From positions 184,242-208,643 of the forward strand of contig KV908409.1 in NCBI GenBank assembly GCA_002005505.1: a stretch of DNA of 24,402 nucleotides. The letters run 5' to 3'. Origin of the DNA: Botryococcus braunii. Lineage: Eukaryota > Chlorophyta > Trebouxiophyceae. Positions 9,096 through 23,039 of this stretch are shown here, one piece after another. The translations under genes were made by a program, and so were the position numbers. The notes under the pieces were generated by a model. The model did no database searches, had not been told where the DNA came from, and was given only the letters and a program-made list of their open reading frames with translations. How positions within the stretch are numbered: position 1 is the stretch's first letter; each line of letters opens with the position of its first letter.

Positions 9096-11800
9096 CTCCT
9101 GTCCATGCGTCGTCAACATTTTGCTTGCGGCCCTCCGTGCAGTCACAGAGCCAGTTGTGGAGCAGGTTTTTGACTTCGTGCTCCTGGTGTCTGTCTCGGC
9201 AGAGGCGAGCAGTGCGTCAGCGATACCCGTGTGCATCCCGCTTGGGGGGTCAGCATCAGGAACAGGAGCCTGCTTCCCCTGGGGGAGCATGCTCGCAGGG
9301 GCATCCTTTGCCACGTGTTCAGCCACGCATCCTTCTGCCGAACAGGGAGCCCCATGGTTGGTACACGACATCCCCCCACATGTCTTGCTCTTCTTGTCTT
9401 CCAGGCTGGGCTCTTCCGACAAATTTAAGCTTGCAATTGCTTGCACCTTCTGCACAGTACACGTAGGACGGCTGTGGGGAACATGCTGTACAGCGCCTTC
9501 CAGGTGGGCGTCCGCAAAGATATCAACATCAGATAGCTTTGCGCTCTTCTCAGACTCCTGGCGCCGACCCTGCATCTGCGGCTGCGTTTTTCTGGTGCCA
9601 CAGGCCAATTGCTCGAGAACACCGTCTCCGGCTGTTCGATTCACAGGGCGTGGCTGCTCAGGAGATTGCACACTATCACACGATGTCTCACGCACAAACA
9701 CCCGCTTGGGGGACCTCTGGCCGCTGCTTCGGGCCTTGCCCAAACTCGCAGAGGTCTTGCCAACAAGAAGGCCACGGGCTGCTCCGAGATCAGCAGATTT
9801 GGAGGAGGTCCATTGCGTGTCCGTGACTCCATCACGTGCACGGGTGCCAGCAGACATGGACAACTCCTCACACCTTCTGCGCTTGGACACGTCATCACTT
9901 CTGTTAGATATGTCCTGGAGAGGCACCTTGCGCTTCTTTGCGAACCGGCCGATTTTGTCTCGGAGCAGATGGGGGCCCTTCGGGAGAAGACTTTCTGCAG
10001 GGAAGCTGCCCTTCTGGCTGCTGGACGCCGTGCTTGGGATGGGCTTGGACAGCGGTGTTGACTTGCATGCCTTATCTTTACTATAGATTCCCTGAAAGCC
10101 TTGGGCAAATCCTGTAGGCCATACAAGGGGTCTCGACCGCTTCTCCACATGTCTCACGCGAGGGGTTGTCGAGCGGAAGTCAGCCTTGGATGTTAGCACA
10201 GCACTTCCCGTTCTGCAATTCCTTGACCCACGTCCACCGCCCGTCGAGTTGCCGTCACCCCTCATTTTCTTGCGAACTGGCTCGGAAACAGTCGTTCTTT
10301 TCTCGATCATAGCTTTGCGCTTGGAGTCCTTAGGGGAGACGCAGATGGGGCTGTCCCGTCCGGACGAGGACGACGACGTCGTCGTCGAAGAAAGATGACT
10401 CGTGCTTTCAGAAAAGACCACCTCGGGAGAAGGCTGCTCCACCTTGACATCCACGTCCACGAAAGTTTCGCCATCATCCGCTGATTTGTCGTTCTCCAAG
10501 CTCGGTGATGTATCATAATTAGTAAAGTCATTACGACTTTGCCTGGCCTGGGGCGACGTATATCTCTGAGTGCACCGACGCGGACTCCAACCAAGATCAC
10601 TTCCACTCAGAGCGGGACCAGTAACAGCTCCTTCAGGCTTCCTCGCAACGAATTTGAAACCGATTTCTGCTCCGACACTACCAGGTGTCCGGCTTGCCTG
10701 AACAGGAGCAGTCGAGGGTTTTGCCATGGTGGGTCCAGAAGTTTTGCCTGCGAATGTGTCGCGAAGCCATGGAGGCGCTCGGTCCACTCTTGCACGGCAA
10801 GCAGCGCCATCTCTGTCATTGCTGGTCGGGAACATCTCCTCCATGCGGGCATCAGCTCTACGATCCTTCGGCGGCGGAGCAATCGTCCTCGGGCTTGCAG
10901 TCTGGCCGGCCTTGACTCCGCGAATGGCAATGACGATCGGGCGGGCCGCAGGTTTCACATTGCGAAGAGACGACTTTGGGGCAACAGCCGGGCCTGCCTC
11001 CTTGGAATCCTGCACGTGGGGCCTGTACGGAGGGCTGGGAGCGCCGCTGCCGCCGTGCACTGCAGGGACAGCTGTTTGGCCTTTGGCCTTGTCTGCAGAA
11101 ACAGCAATTTGGCCTTTGGAAAACTCTGGCACGGGATTCAACGGAGCTGGCATACTACACCCGCGGCTACTCGTCTCAGGGGGCTTTGCCCTCGGATCTC
11201 GTGGAAGAGGTGGCTGAACCGCACCGCACGCGTGCACAGGTGGTGGGTCCTCTGCAGGGAGGGGTGGGGGTGAGGACGGGAGCGGCGGAGGGTCCGTGGG
11301 CGGGGGAGGGGGAGGCTGTTGGTCGGGCAAAGGGGGCTGCCACGACACTCCCAGCCCAGCAGAAGCCGGGAGGGGAGCAGGATCTGGAGTTGCTGCTGAG
11401 AGATACCGAGGGGCCCAGGCCGAGTTGGACAGCGAAGGTTGCAACACACAGGGCCCTGTACTGCTTTCCAACGCCATGAATGTCGGCTTGGATTGCTCTG
11501 ATGCCAGTTGTGGAGGAAGCCAGCCTGCGCCAGTCTGAGCCTGGGGTGGACGCAGCCCTCCTGCAGGGGACATTGCTGACGGAGCGGGTGGAGCTGCTGG
11601 CAAGTGCGGTTGACACCACACGGAAGATTGAGTTGCAGGACCCCCGGGGCGCTGGATGCCGGCTGTACTGGGTACCGAAGTCGGGTTTGCAGCGCCTGCT
11701 GAGGGGTGCTGGGTGCTCCAAGCCGGGCTGCGGTGAACTTCAGAACACAGAACGTTCTGTGTCCTTGAGGTGCCACTGTATGCCAGAAAGGGAGGCATGC
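9096..11800 (-). CDS. Large AT-hook nuclear protein, main disordered exon (exon B)
   Basis: This is a 2,705-base exon open throughout, coding for residues 157-1058. The acceptor (attggatactgcag before 11800) supplies the two bases that complete the codon left open at 13007. The donor (GGACAGGAG|GTAATC) leaves phase 0. The open frame runs on to 8874, but the last 73 residues look intronic. Composition is low complexity: a proline-rich stretch with PPPPP runs at about 312-360 and another RDPR at 357-360. A Ser/Thr-rich run follows an acidic patch containing VKVE (609-612, a match to the psi-K-x-E SUMOylation consensus). Basic clusters FAKKRKV (776-782) and KRRR (796-799) look like a nuclear localisation signal. 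I see no enzymatic fold. The gene continues into two short exons coding a compact domain, then two AT-hook exons, so a nuclear chromatin-associated scaffold or regulator is the best inference. I cannot assign a family. Confidence 0.8.
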
Positions 11801-11951
11801 CTGCAGTATCCAATGCCAGATGCCCTCAGTGAAGAATCTGGATGTTCAGTAATCTGGATTGTCACTCGGTTAATCTTCACGATGATCACTCAGTGGTAGC
11901 TCGCTCGTCGATGATCACTTGCAATGGTCAATCAGTGGAAGCTCGATCAGT

Positions 11952-12166
11952 GGATGATCACTCAGTGAATGATGATTGTGTAGCTGCATGCTCAGGATGA
12001 TCACTCAGTGGATGATGATCGTGCAGCAGCATGCCCAGGATGATCACTCAGTGAATGATGATTGTGCAGCAGCATGCTCAGGATGATCACTCAGTGGATC
12101 ATGATTTTGCAGCAGCATGCTCAGGATGATTACTCAGTGGATGATGATTTTGCAGCAGCATGCTCA
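11952..12166. repeat. Minisatellite, 5 x 43 bp
   Basis: Five contiguous 43-bp units start at 11952, 11995, 12038, 12081 and 12124, each beginning ggatgatcactcagtg (one reads gattact) and containing cagcagcatgc. A broken sixth copy begins at 12167, and related fragments (gatgatcactcagtgg) extend upstream to about 11878. No unit length change is seen. The array lies in the intron between exons A and B of the large gene. Confidence 0.95.
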
Positions 12167-12605
12167 GGATGACCACAAACGAGTGGTTACACAAGTTGTC
12201 GGCTGACATAAAATAGTCCAGACAAGTTGTCGGCTGCCAAAGCATGAGCAAGGAACATGGCAGCGCAACAAGACTGGGGATACTGCTAAACTGAACACGC
12301 CAAGCTTGAGACGGGCCAATGCGACATCTGTAATGGCAGGTTACTCCTCCTCTGCCGATCAAGCAGTCACGCGTCCTTGAATCTAGGACTGGCATCCCAA
12401 AGCCATCAGGCCCTAGTCCGCTGCACAAACAAACTAACAGCCCCAAGACCTCCAAGGGCCTCCAGCTACAATTTAGATTTAAAAAGTGAAGCATATCCGA
12501 ACTGCAAACCACGTACCCCACATGCTAGTACGCGGAAGCCAGGGGGTGGTTGGCACCAGCACGCAGAACGACTTCGTCAGGAGGAAAGTGGGAGACCATG
12601 CCCAG

Positions 12606-12991
12606 AGTCTGTCCAACTCATATCTTCATCTCACAACAGTCTGTCCAACTCATATCTTCATCGCACAACAGTTTGTCCAACTCACATCCTAACCGCAGAA
12701 CAGTCTGTCTGACTCATGTCCTAACCGCAGAACAGTCTGTCCAACTCATGTCCTAATCGCACGACAGTCTGTCCAACTCACATCCTAACCGCACAACAGT
12801 CTGTCCGACTCATGTCCTAATCACAGAACAGTCTGTCCAACTCACACCCCTAATCACAGAACAGTCTGTCCAACTCACATTATAATCGCAGAACAGTCTG
12901 TCCAACTCACACCCCTAATCACAGAACAGTCTGTCCAACTCACATTATAATCGCAGAACAGCCTGTCCAACTCAGATCCTATTGGCACAAC
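12606..12991. repeat. Minisatellite, 12 x 32-33 bp
   Basis: Twelve tandem copies of a 32-bp unit occur, two of them 33 bp. Each unit starts agtctgtccaactca (variants agtttg, agcctg) and ends near cagaac or cacaac. Adjacent copies near the 3' end alternate between two sub-types (cacccctaatcac and cattataatcgc), indicating a recent duplication of a 65-bp dimer. It sits in the same intron as the 43-bp array and ends 15 bases from the exon A donor. Confidence 0.95.
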
Positions 12992-13006
12992 TTGAAAACG
13001 GCTTAC

Positions 13007-13484
13007 CTGCATGACTGGATGGCCCGGGAGGGAGGGATTCATTGCAGGGCGGCCACTGATGCAGCTTCGCGGGCAGCCGCGGGTCTCGGGGGCCGGGCCG
13101 AGGCAAGCAGCCCTCAACGCTCTGAGCTACAGGCCCAGCAAAGCTCTGGGACGCACTCTGGTGGTGGGGCCAGTGGCTGTAGTGGTGAGCGGCGTGGCTG
13201 GAGGGTGCCACAAGGTTTGGGCTGGGGCAAGGCACATGAGGAGGCCTTGCCACGTGGCCAGGCTGCTCAATTGCAGGCGGCCTTGGTCTGGGCATGCATG
13301 GGGACTGAGACTGAGGAAACGATATCATCTGTGCGTGCTGCTGCTGGCACTGGGCTCCTGATGGAGCACCTGCTCCATAAGCAGGCCTTGGAAGGGAGAT
13401 TGGTCTTGCTGATGTGTAGCCTGGGGGCGGAGCCAGCGTACGTGGTTTTGGCAGGCTTGCGTTGAAGGGCGGCATGTTGCGGCC
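13007..13484 (-). CDS. Large AT-hook nuclear protein, first recognisable coding exon (exon A)
   Basis: The exon is bounded by a strong acceptor (ttgttttgttcag before 13484) and a near-consensus donor (CAG|GTAAGC after 13007). It is in phase 0 at its start and phase 1 at its end, and the phase-1 end joins exactly to the exon starting at 11800. The first Met codon at 13475 sits in a good context (AACATGC) and may be the true start, with a 5'-UTR intron upstream. I number residues from it, so this exon codes for residues 1-156 plus one base. The peptide is rich in Pro, His, Gln and Ser with no folded domain, and it carries an RDPR motif near residues 130-133. It opens MPPF, and the next exon opens the same way. 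Upstream coding exons cannot be excluded. One weak candidate is an ATG at 14114 open to a GT at 14033 in a compatible phase. Function unknown. Confidence 0.65.
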
Positions 13485-16915
<3,431 letters not shown>

Positions 16916-17012
16916 TCCCTGTTCTCCTCCTTCTCCACTCCCTCTACATGGTACTATCTTCTCCCCTCACCCCCTGCCCCACAATGATTGCCTCTTTGTT
17001 TAACAGCTCGCT

Positions 17013-17013
<1 letters not shown>

Positions 17014-17065
<52 letters not shown>

Positions 17066-17073
17066 ACCACACA

Positions 17074-17112
<39 letters not shown>

Positions 17113-17125
17113 ACACACACACCCA

Positions 17126-17164
<39 letters not shown>

Positions 17165-17211
17165 CGCGCGCCACACACACACACACCACACACACACCAC
17201 ACACACACACA

Positions 17212-17271
<60 letters not shown>

Positions 17272-17279
17272 GCGCGCGG
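17014..17279. repeat. Poly-C followed by (AC)n/(GCAC)n/(CCA) compound tract
   Basis: A 38-base C run (17014-17051) passes into AC repeats broken by ccacac steps. A block of about nine GCAC units (17125-17162) follows, then more AC, ending in a short CG-alternating stretch (17268-17285). Confidence 0.95.
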
Positions 17280-17340
17280 CGCGCGCACATCCCAGGGGGG
17301 TTACGGGGGCCAGACGGACGCATTGATGGGAGGGAAAAGC

Positions 17341-17483
<143 letters not shown>

Positions 17484-17694
17484 ATGTGAAAGGGTGAGTT
17501 TTTCGTCGTGTTACAAAGGATCACAGCCCTAACCCGCTTCATAGGGACAAAAGGAGGGCACAGATTTGCAAGATTTGTCTTTGATTTCCACTTCGCCTTT
17601 GACAGTACATAAGCAAGCTTGCGTGCACATGCCTGGCTGCCTGCAAGCCTAAATCTATGGGTTTGGAGTGCATGTATATGCATGCGTGCGGGCC

Positions 17695-17701
17695 TGTGTG
17701 T

Positions 17702-17767
<66 letters not shown>

Positions 17768-17839
17768 TGTGTGTGTGTGTGTGGTGTGTGTGGTGTGTGT
17801 GTGTGTGGTGTGTGTGTGTGTGTGGTGTGTGTGTGTGTG
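17695..17839. repeat. (TG)n microsatellite with recurrent GTGGTG breaks
   Basis: TG repeats are interrupted at intervals by an extra G (tgtggtgtg). The complementary pattern (cacaccacac) is found in CA tracts at 17.06-17.22 kb and 23.33-23.58 kb. Confidence 0.95.
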
Positions 17840-18384
17840 GCGCGCGTGTGGCCCCACCCTTTCAAATGAAAATCTCCATTTTGTCGATCTCCCTCCTCAC
17901 TCCGTGCGCGAGACAATCTTGTAGCACGAGACATTTAAGAAGACTGCCAGTACATCCCAAACAACTTAAATGGCTGGTATCCCGCATGATACCCGGGCAA
18001 AATGGGCCATGGTCTCCCATACTTCACCCGAGCATAGTGGCTTTTGAGTCAAGAAGACCCAAGCCTTCCTACCAATAAGTAAGAATACAACAAACAAGGT
18101 TGAACAAACCTGAAACAACCAATGATAGCTCCAAGCTGCTCGCATACCTACTTGCATGCTACAGACCATCCTCCACGACTCCTCCATCTCACGATCTGCT
18201 TGGTCCCTCGATTACGACACAGACTTTTTCCTTGTCCGTTGCCGTGAAAACGCGTACGGCAGAAGCGATGGAGTGGTGGACAACTCAAAAATAATCACCA
18301 TCTATCTGGAGTTACTGAGCTGAGCTGAGGGTCTGCATTTACTTAAGCGCTTCACGGACTCATTTACACAGGGTTATTGGTACA
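17840..18384. other. Intergenic, nothing recognised
   Basis: Unique sequence between the TG microsatellite and the weak ORF at 18385. Only short frames without domains are seen. Confidence 0.5.
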
Positions 18385-18840
18385 GTGTTAATGGGAAGCG
18401 GTCCAAAAAGTGCTTCCCCTACAGAAACCAGCAATTTGACCGCCTATGAAAACGACATGAGAGACACGTGGTTTACTACCACGCACTTATTGGCGCAGTA
18501 CAGCAGTCTGGACAAAAGCCAGCAGCCAACAAGAAGAATTCCAACAAGGAAATGCCCAAACGCTGCCTGCAGCAAAGAACTGCAGAGGCACCGTCCTACA
18601 GAACAGTGTTCTGAGAACAGTTCTGAGAACACCTCGGTCCGTCCACAGACGCCGCAGCAACTCTTCTTTCGAAGAAGCAATTTTGCGCAGGATGGCAATG
18701 GTACTCGTGCGGGTGTCACACCAAAGGGCACCCGAAGATACACCATGTCGAACGGCGTAGATGCACACGCTTGCTCTGGTGACTGGGCGCAATCTATTTT
18801 AGACTTCCATTTTGCCGGCCAACCGCTGCAACAGCAATAG
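18385..18840 (+). CDS. Hypothetical 151-codon ORF, unknown
   Basis: An open frame on the plus strand ends at TAG 18838-18840, convergent with JMJD7 (stop at 19112). The first codon is GTG, with ATG two codons later. The product is polar, rich in Ser, Thr, Gln and Arg, with duplicated SENSSENTS. No domain is recognised. A longer-than-average ORF on the opposite strand (18917-18444) gives a Cys- and Leu-rich product and is no more convincing. It could be untranslated sequence near JMJD7. Confidence 0.2.
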   Translation: MLMGSGPKSASPTETSNLTAYENDMRDTWFTTTHLLAQYSSLDKSQQPTRRIPTRKCPNAACSKELQRHRPTEQCSENSSENTSVRPQTPQQLFFRRSNFAQDGNGTRAGVTPKGTRRYTMSNGVDAHACSGDWAQSILDFHFAGQPLQQQ

Positions 18841-19111
18841 GTCACACAATGCGCAAATGGCCCCAGACCAGCTTCCTCAGATCTGACAGGACTTGATACC
18901 AAATCAGACGGAGACACTTCCCAGACTTTTGAAAGCCCTGTCTGCCCTGCTGAATGAAATGAGCGTTCGATGACAAGAGCAGTGGGTGATCAGGCACGAG
19001 CCCATGTGGCTGCCAATGCGTGTTTCACAACCCACGTTCAGCAGGTTCTGTGGCCATCCCACATCGTATGCCTGCAACTCAGAAGCCTGCGACACAGAAT
19101 GAGACCAAAAT

Positions 19112-20032
19112 CTACTGGTACATTCGATCCACCATCCGTGTATAGGCGGCTCGAATGTCCCAGCGCATGTCATGCCACCAGTTGATGGCGATGACTCTTC
19201 CCTGGTCATCCGCAATTTGCCGCACATGGTGAAACCACATGGACGGGAGATACAGCAGATCGCCCTTACTAACGGTTGCCTGAAGAGGAGCAGGCAGCCC
19301 TGGATCGAAAAACAGAGGATGCTGCTTCATGGCCTCGAGTTCCCTCCCTAGAGGAAGGGTGGGGTTTATAGAAGACCATCGCACAGGCTCGGTTCCCTCC
19401 TGTAGCACTAACTCAAGCCGCCCATGCTGGCGCTCGTACTTTGCAACCGGGTAATCCTGCATGGAAAGCCGATATGCGTCGCATGGCGGAAGCAACGTGA
19501 ACACCTTTTGTCCTGCAGCGACCGCATATAGATTTTCATAGTGATCACGGTGGAAACTGGTAACGCTCTCGTCCGCACCCATCCAAAAGTTGACAGCCTC
19601 TGGTTTGTTCCCAAAAACCTGAGATGCCCATGGCAAGTCCGGAACGTCCTTTGCTAGGACACACAGCTCTGGGCTGAATAGGTTGTTGTTCTGTTGTTGG
19701 ATGTACAGGATATCCTCCGTGACTGTATTTTGTTCAAGATCCGTATCGTCCCCAGCAGAAAGTTTGTAGGAAGTTTGAAGATCTGGTTGATCTGGGTCGG
19801 TGGCCTCTGCAAGAACTCCAGTCGGAGAGGGCGGTGCAGTGGATTCCGTGTGTCCTAAACTGACTGCGTTGGTTTCTCTGATATTTTGAATTCTTCTAAG
19901 GTACTGCAGGAAGTCTTTGAAAGCCATCCTTTCCTCCAAGGGAAGGGCAAAGCACTTGAGCTTACGTCCATCTGGGCAGTGCATGTGTGCCACAGCATCC
20001 GCAAATCCATCCGGTGTAACTGCAACAGATAC
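19112..20032 (-). CDS. JMJD7: JMJD7-type JmjC lysyl hydroxylase, exon 4 (catalytic domain)
   Basis: JMJD7 is an Fe(II)- and 2-oxoglutarate-dependent JmjC oxygenase. The human enzyme hydroxylates a lysine in the DRG1/DRG2 GTPases. This exon codes for residues 77-382 of the 382-residue product and ends in TAG. It starts at acceptor ccattgggaacag|GTATCT, giving VSVAVTPDGFADAV, a family hallmark. The open frame extends upstream to 20167, but that part is intron. The iron ligands are His237 and Asp239 in TSFHRDHYENLYAV and His344 in SMWFHHVRQ. A Lys in AGQKVFTLLPP (252) is the likely 2-oxoglutarate contact. The wording of these blocks resembles plant homologues more than animal ones. Residues about 130-183, between the LRR helix and ILYIQQQN, form an acidic, Ser/Thr/Pro-rich insertion that I do not recall in other members. 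It is most likely a disordered loop, but could also be an unspliced in-frame intron. Confidence 0.93.
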   Translation of the reverse strand, partial: VSVAVTPDGFADAVAHMHCPDGRKLKCFALPLEERMAFKDFLQYLRRIQNIRETNAVSLGHTESTAPPSPTGVLAEATDPDQPDLQTSYKLSAGDDTDLEQNTVTEDILYIQQQNNNLFSPELCVLAKDVPDLPWASQVFGNKPEAVNFWMGADESVTSFHRDHYENLYAVAAGQKVFTLLPPCDAYRLSMQDYPVAKYERQHGRLELVLQEGTEPVRWSSINPTLPLGRELEAMKQHPLFFDPGLPAPLQATVSKGDLLYLPSMWFHHVRQIADDQGRVIAINWWHDMRWDIRAAYTRMVDRMYQ

Positions 20033-20336
20033 CTGTTCCCAATGGCAAGCCATCTGAAAGGAATGCACCAAGCATTCTGTAGGTATACCTTGAGATCTGG
20101 CTGGATCCCTTTGACATAACATCGAAAAGAGAACGGATCTGGAGAAGCAAACTATGAGGAACATCACTCCTGAGACATTAGACGAAGATTCTGACAGAAT
20201 GGACCGTTCCTCAGCTACCTCAAAGTGACTTTGAGGATCAGAAGGACAAGAACTGTTGTGGGCCCGTCACTGCAAGTGCTGTCACAACATTGCAGCCGCT
20301 GAATTAACCTAAACGTTTAGAAAGCAAGGTAATTAC

Positions 20337-20410
20337 CTTTACATCTCCAAGAACTTGTAGAAGGTGCTCGTTTGTCCAGGTTTCCAAGAATGGAGCGCCA
20401 TCCAAAGCTC
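20337..20410 (-). CDS. JMJD7: JMJD7 exon 3
   Basis: This is a 74-base exon. The acceptor aaaatcctgcgtag precedes 20410 and the donor GATGTAAAG|GTAATT follows 20337. It completes a split Gly codon and then codes for 24 residues beginning ALDGAPFLETWTNEHLLQVL, ending in phase 0 for exon 4. This matches the family segment after the substrate-entry motif, where a Trp-containing block precedes VSVAVTPDG. The downstream intron is 304 bases. The exon is too short to stand out as an ORF and was found by protein similarity plus splice phase. Confidence 0.9.
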
Positions 20411-20483
20411 CTACGCAGGATTTTCTGTCAGCGATCATTCAGTATGTTACACGCTCAAGGCGATCTAAAGAAGGGGAAAATAC

Positions 20484-20585
20484 CCTTTATGATGACCGGT
20501 TTGCTCGCAGATACATAGTCCCTGTAAAAGATCAGGGGATCGATGGGGAAATCAATCGTCTCCACGCTCCATCCGGTACTCAGAT
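20484..20585 (-). CDS. JMJD7: JMJD7 exon 2
   Basis: This is a 102-base exon. The acceptor cttttttgcccccag precedes 20585 and the donor ATAAAGG|GTATTT follows 20484. It completes an Asp codon and codes for 33 residues that include FPIDPLIFYRDYVSASKPVI. The FYRDYV...KP.II block is diagnostic of the N-terminal part of JMJD7 and related cupin-8 JmjC proteins, where it packs against the catalytic barrel. Flanking introns are only 71 and 73 bases. Phase 1 at the 3' end matches exon 3. Confidence 0.92.
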
Positions 20586-20656
20586 CTGGGGGCAAAAAAG
20601 CAGGGTGTAAATGCAATCCCCTTTAAATGAAAAATGCAATCTTCAAACTTGCATAC

Positions 20657-20708
20657 CTCGTACTTCATGCGACAAGTCTCGAAGCAAGTCCAAGTTCTCA
20701 TCGGTCAT
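20657..20708 (-). CDS. JMJD7: JMJD7 exon 1 with start codon
   Basis: This is a 52-base first coding exon. The ATG at 20708 gives MTDENLDLLRDLSHEVR and ends at donor GTACGAG|GTATGC. Phase 1 combines with exon 2 to read VRDLSTGW. An in-frame TGA lies 33 bases upstream with no other ATG between, which supports this start. The length and helical character agree with the short N-terminal helix of JMJD7 proteins. No TATA box or other promoter element is convincing in the 200 bases upstream. Confidence 0.85.
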
Positions 20709-21974
20709 GGGAAAGAGTGCCTGATACGAATGCCGTTGATATCATTGTCCCTGTGCCACTGGATGCATACCTAAACAATATAACTCATGATACAGCATGG
20801 CTTGTTGATTGGAGTGCGGGGATGAGACGGCGACGTAATCGGCTTGGCTGATCTATAAACAGCGGTTACCAGGCACCAAATTAGAGCACGTGGGGGGATT
20901 GAGTGTGGGGGTGTCTGATCCCAGGGATGGAAAAAAGTGTGGGTGTTTATCCCAGTGGTACCGGGAACAACACCATAACTTGGACAAACACATTAATTCA
21001 GCGTTACCCCAGGGTTAAAGCAGCGGGTACAGAAAATTATGGTAAAAGAGCTCAGAGCAAGAACTTCAGGAGTACGTTGTGCCGGTGCATCAAGGGTCTC
21101 ACACTTATAGCGTCATGAAGTGAGACAGTTAACATTTAAAAACAACCTTCCTGCAGCATTGGGCAATCACAGCTCAGTGGCAGGGATCAGTCAAAGCCTC
21201 ATCAACATGAAAGGCATACACAGACTGGAGTTCAGACACATCAGAGCTGCCAGTCACCTCTGACTATGCCACTCAAATACTGCAGTTGAGGGCCAGTACT
21301 TGGTTTGCCTCCCCTAGCTCTGACATCACTGTAACTGTGCTACGGAGCTCCTATCTGAGGCTCCGTATCAATGCGTACATCGTGATACCGTACATGCATT
21401 GTTTAGTACCGTCGGTCTTAACAGATTACAGACCCGAACAGTCATCGATCCGCATAAACGACACGATCTAGCCACAAGTGCTTAGGGTGCTCAGCTAGGA
21501 GCCAAGCACTAACACCGTAGCAAAGTTCAGATCACAGAGTCAGATCATACGTGCCTACGTAATGTCTGGAGTTGACTCACTTATGACTGCCTTACTAGAA
21601 TCTATCAATGATAACCATATCTACACCCCGGATCTCATCTATTAGTACGTAAATCACATGGAACCTCCCCTTACTGCATGGGAGAGATCATAAACATTGC
21701 CTTATAAGTCAACATGACTTCGCCTTACTATAATATTATTGTACCTCAATGTTGTACAACTGTACCTCATTAACTCCTACAGCTGTACCTTATTTGAATA
21801 TACACCTGTGAGCCTTCTAAGTTCCTTATTAGTAGGATGTGACTCACACACTTGTAACTCTAAAATATCACTACATGTCCAGTAAGTATCTAAGGTATGC
21901 ATGTGTGTATTCAATATCCCAACAAAGGGCGGGATGTGTGGAAAGGGCGATGAATGCGAGACCACCACCCACCA
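20709..21974. other. Upstream region of JMJD7 and intergenic DNA
   Basis: It should contain the JMJD7 promoter and 5' UTR next to 20708. No recognisable core element was found. Further right the DNA becomes AT-rich, with a thrice-repeated tgtacct motif at about 21740-21792. No ORF above 75 codons. Confidence 0.5.
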
Positions 21975-22005
21975 CGTACGCACGCACCACGCACGCACAC
22001 ACACA

Positions 22006-22063
<58 letters not shown>

Positions 22064-22078
22064 ACAGACACACAGAAC

Positions 22079-22152
<74 letters not shown>
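21975..22152. repeat. (GCAC)n-(AC)n-(GACA)n compound microsatellite
   Basis: GCAC units (about 21975-21997) are followed by AC repeats with a central break (acagaacaac near 22075) and then about seven GACA units (22123-22150). No gene surrounds it. Confidence 0.95.
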
Positions 22153-22732
22153 CACAACCACACCAATGACAGCCATCCATTTGAATTCCGTTCAGGGGTA
22201 CGACGGAAGGTAGGACCAGAATGAACATGCTATATTACGAGATGTTCTCATGACATGACTTCTTCACAACAGGCATATTTGTGCACTGCAATTGGCCAAC
22301 ACCTTCTTGCATATGCAGCTGCAATTCATGTGGGAAACAGGACCCAATCTAGTAATGGTGCTCGCAGCATTGCTCACTACTGTGTTTAGTGATGCTGCCC
22401 TACAGCTGATCATGATGCATTACAAAAGCCACAGGTAGACGACCAAATATAAACTAGCAGACTAAGAATTCTGTTGTGAAGGGGTGCTGGGCACCCCTTC
22501 ACCGCTGGGAAGTGATGACTTGACTGATAAGCCATGCTTAAGACCGGGGTTCAATCCCCAATGGTTAAAAAAAGTCAAATTCTGATCCCAGCGTCATTTT
22601 TTCATCCCCCCCCCACCTTCATTGTCTTTTTAAACCACCATTAACTGACAGCGTCACCTTCCTGGTGAATGTCAGCATGGTCTAAAGTCACGCTGAAAAC
22701 GGCTAGCTTTCTACAAGCACTGCCTTCACGTG
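22153..22732. other. Intergenic with hairpin and B-box-like motif
   Basis: An 11-bp perfect stem with a 5-base loop lies at 22476-22502 (core gaaggggtg/caccccttc). About 45 bp further, ggttcaatccc (22548-22558) matches the pol III B-box. No intact tRNA can be folded. Confidence 0.45.
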
Positions 22733-23000
<268 letters not shown>

Positions 23001-23039
23001 CCCCCTGAAGCACCCTGAAGTAGCACCGGAAGTGCATAA

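Noticed and set aside
11952..12991. CRISPR-like arrays
   Set aside because: The units are contiguous with no variable spacers, and the host is eukaryotic.
20033..20167. Upstream 45 codons of the JMJD7 frame
   Set aside because: They start at a GTG and match nothing in the family. The acceptor at 20032 joins to exon 3 with perfect family similarity.
22490..22565. tRNA gene
   Set aside because: Only the T-arm sequence is present. No acceptor stem or anticodon arm can be paired.
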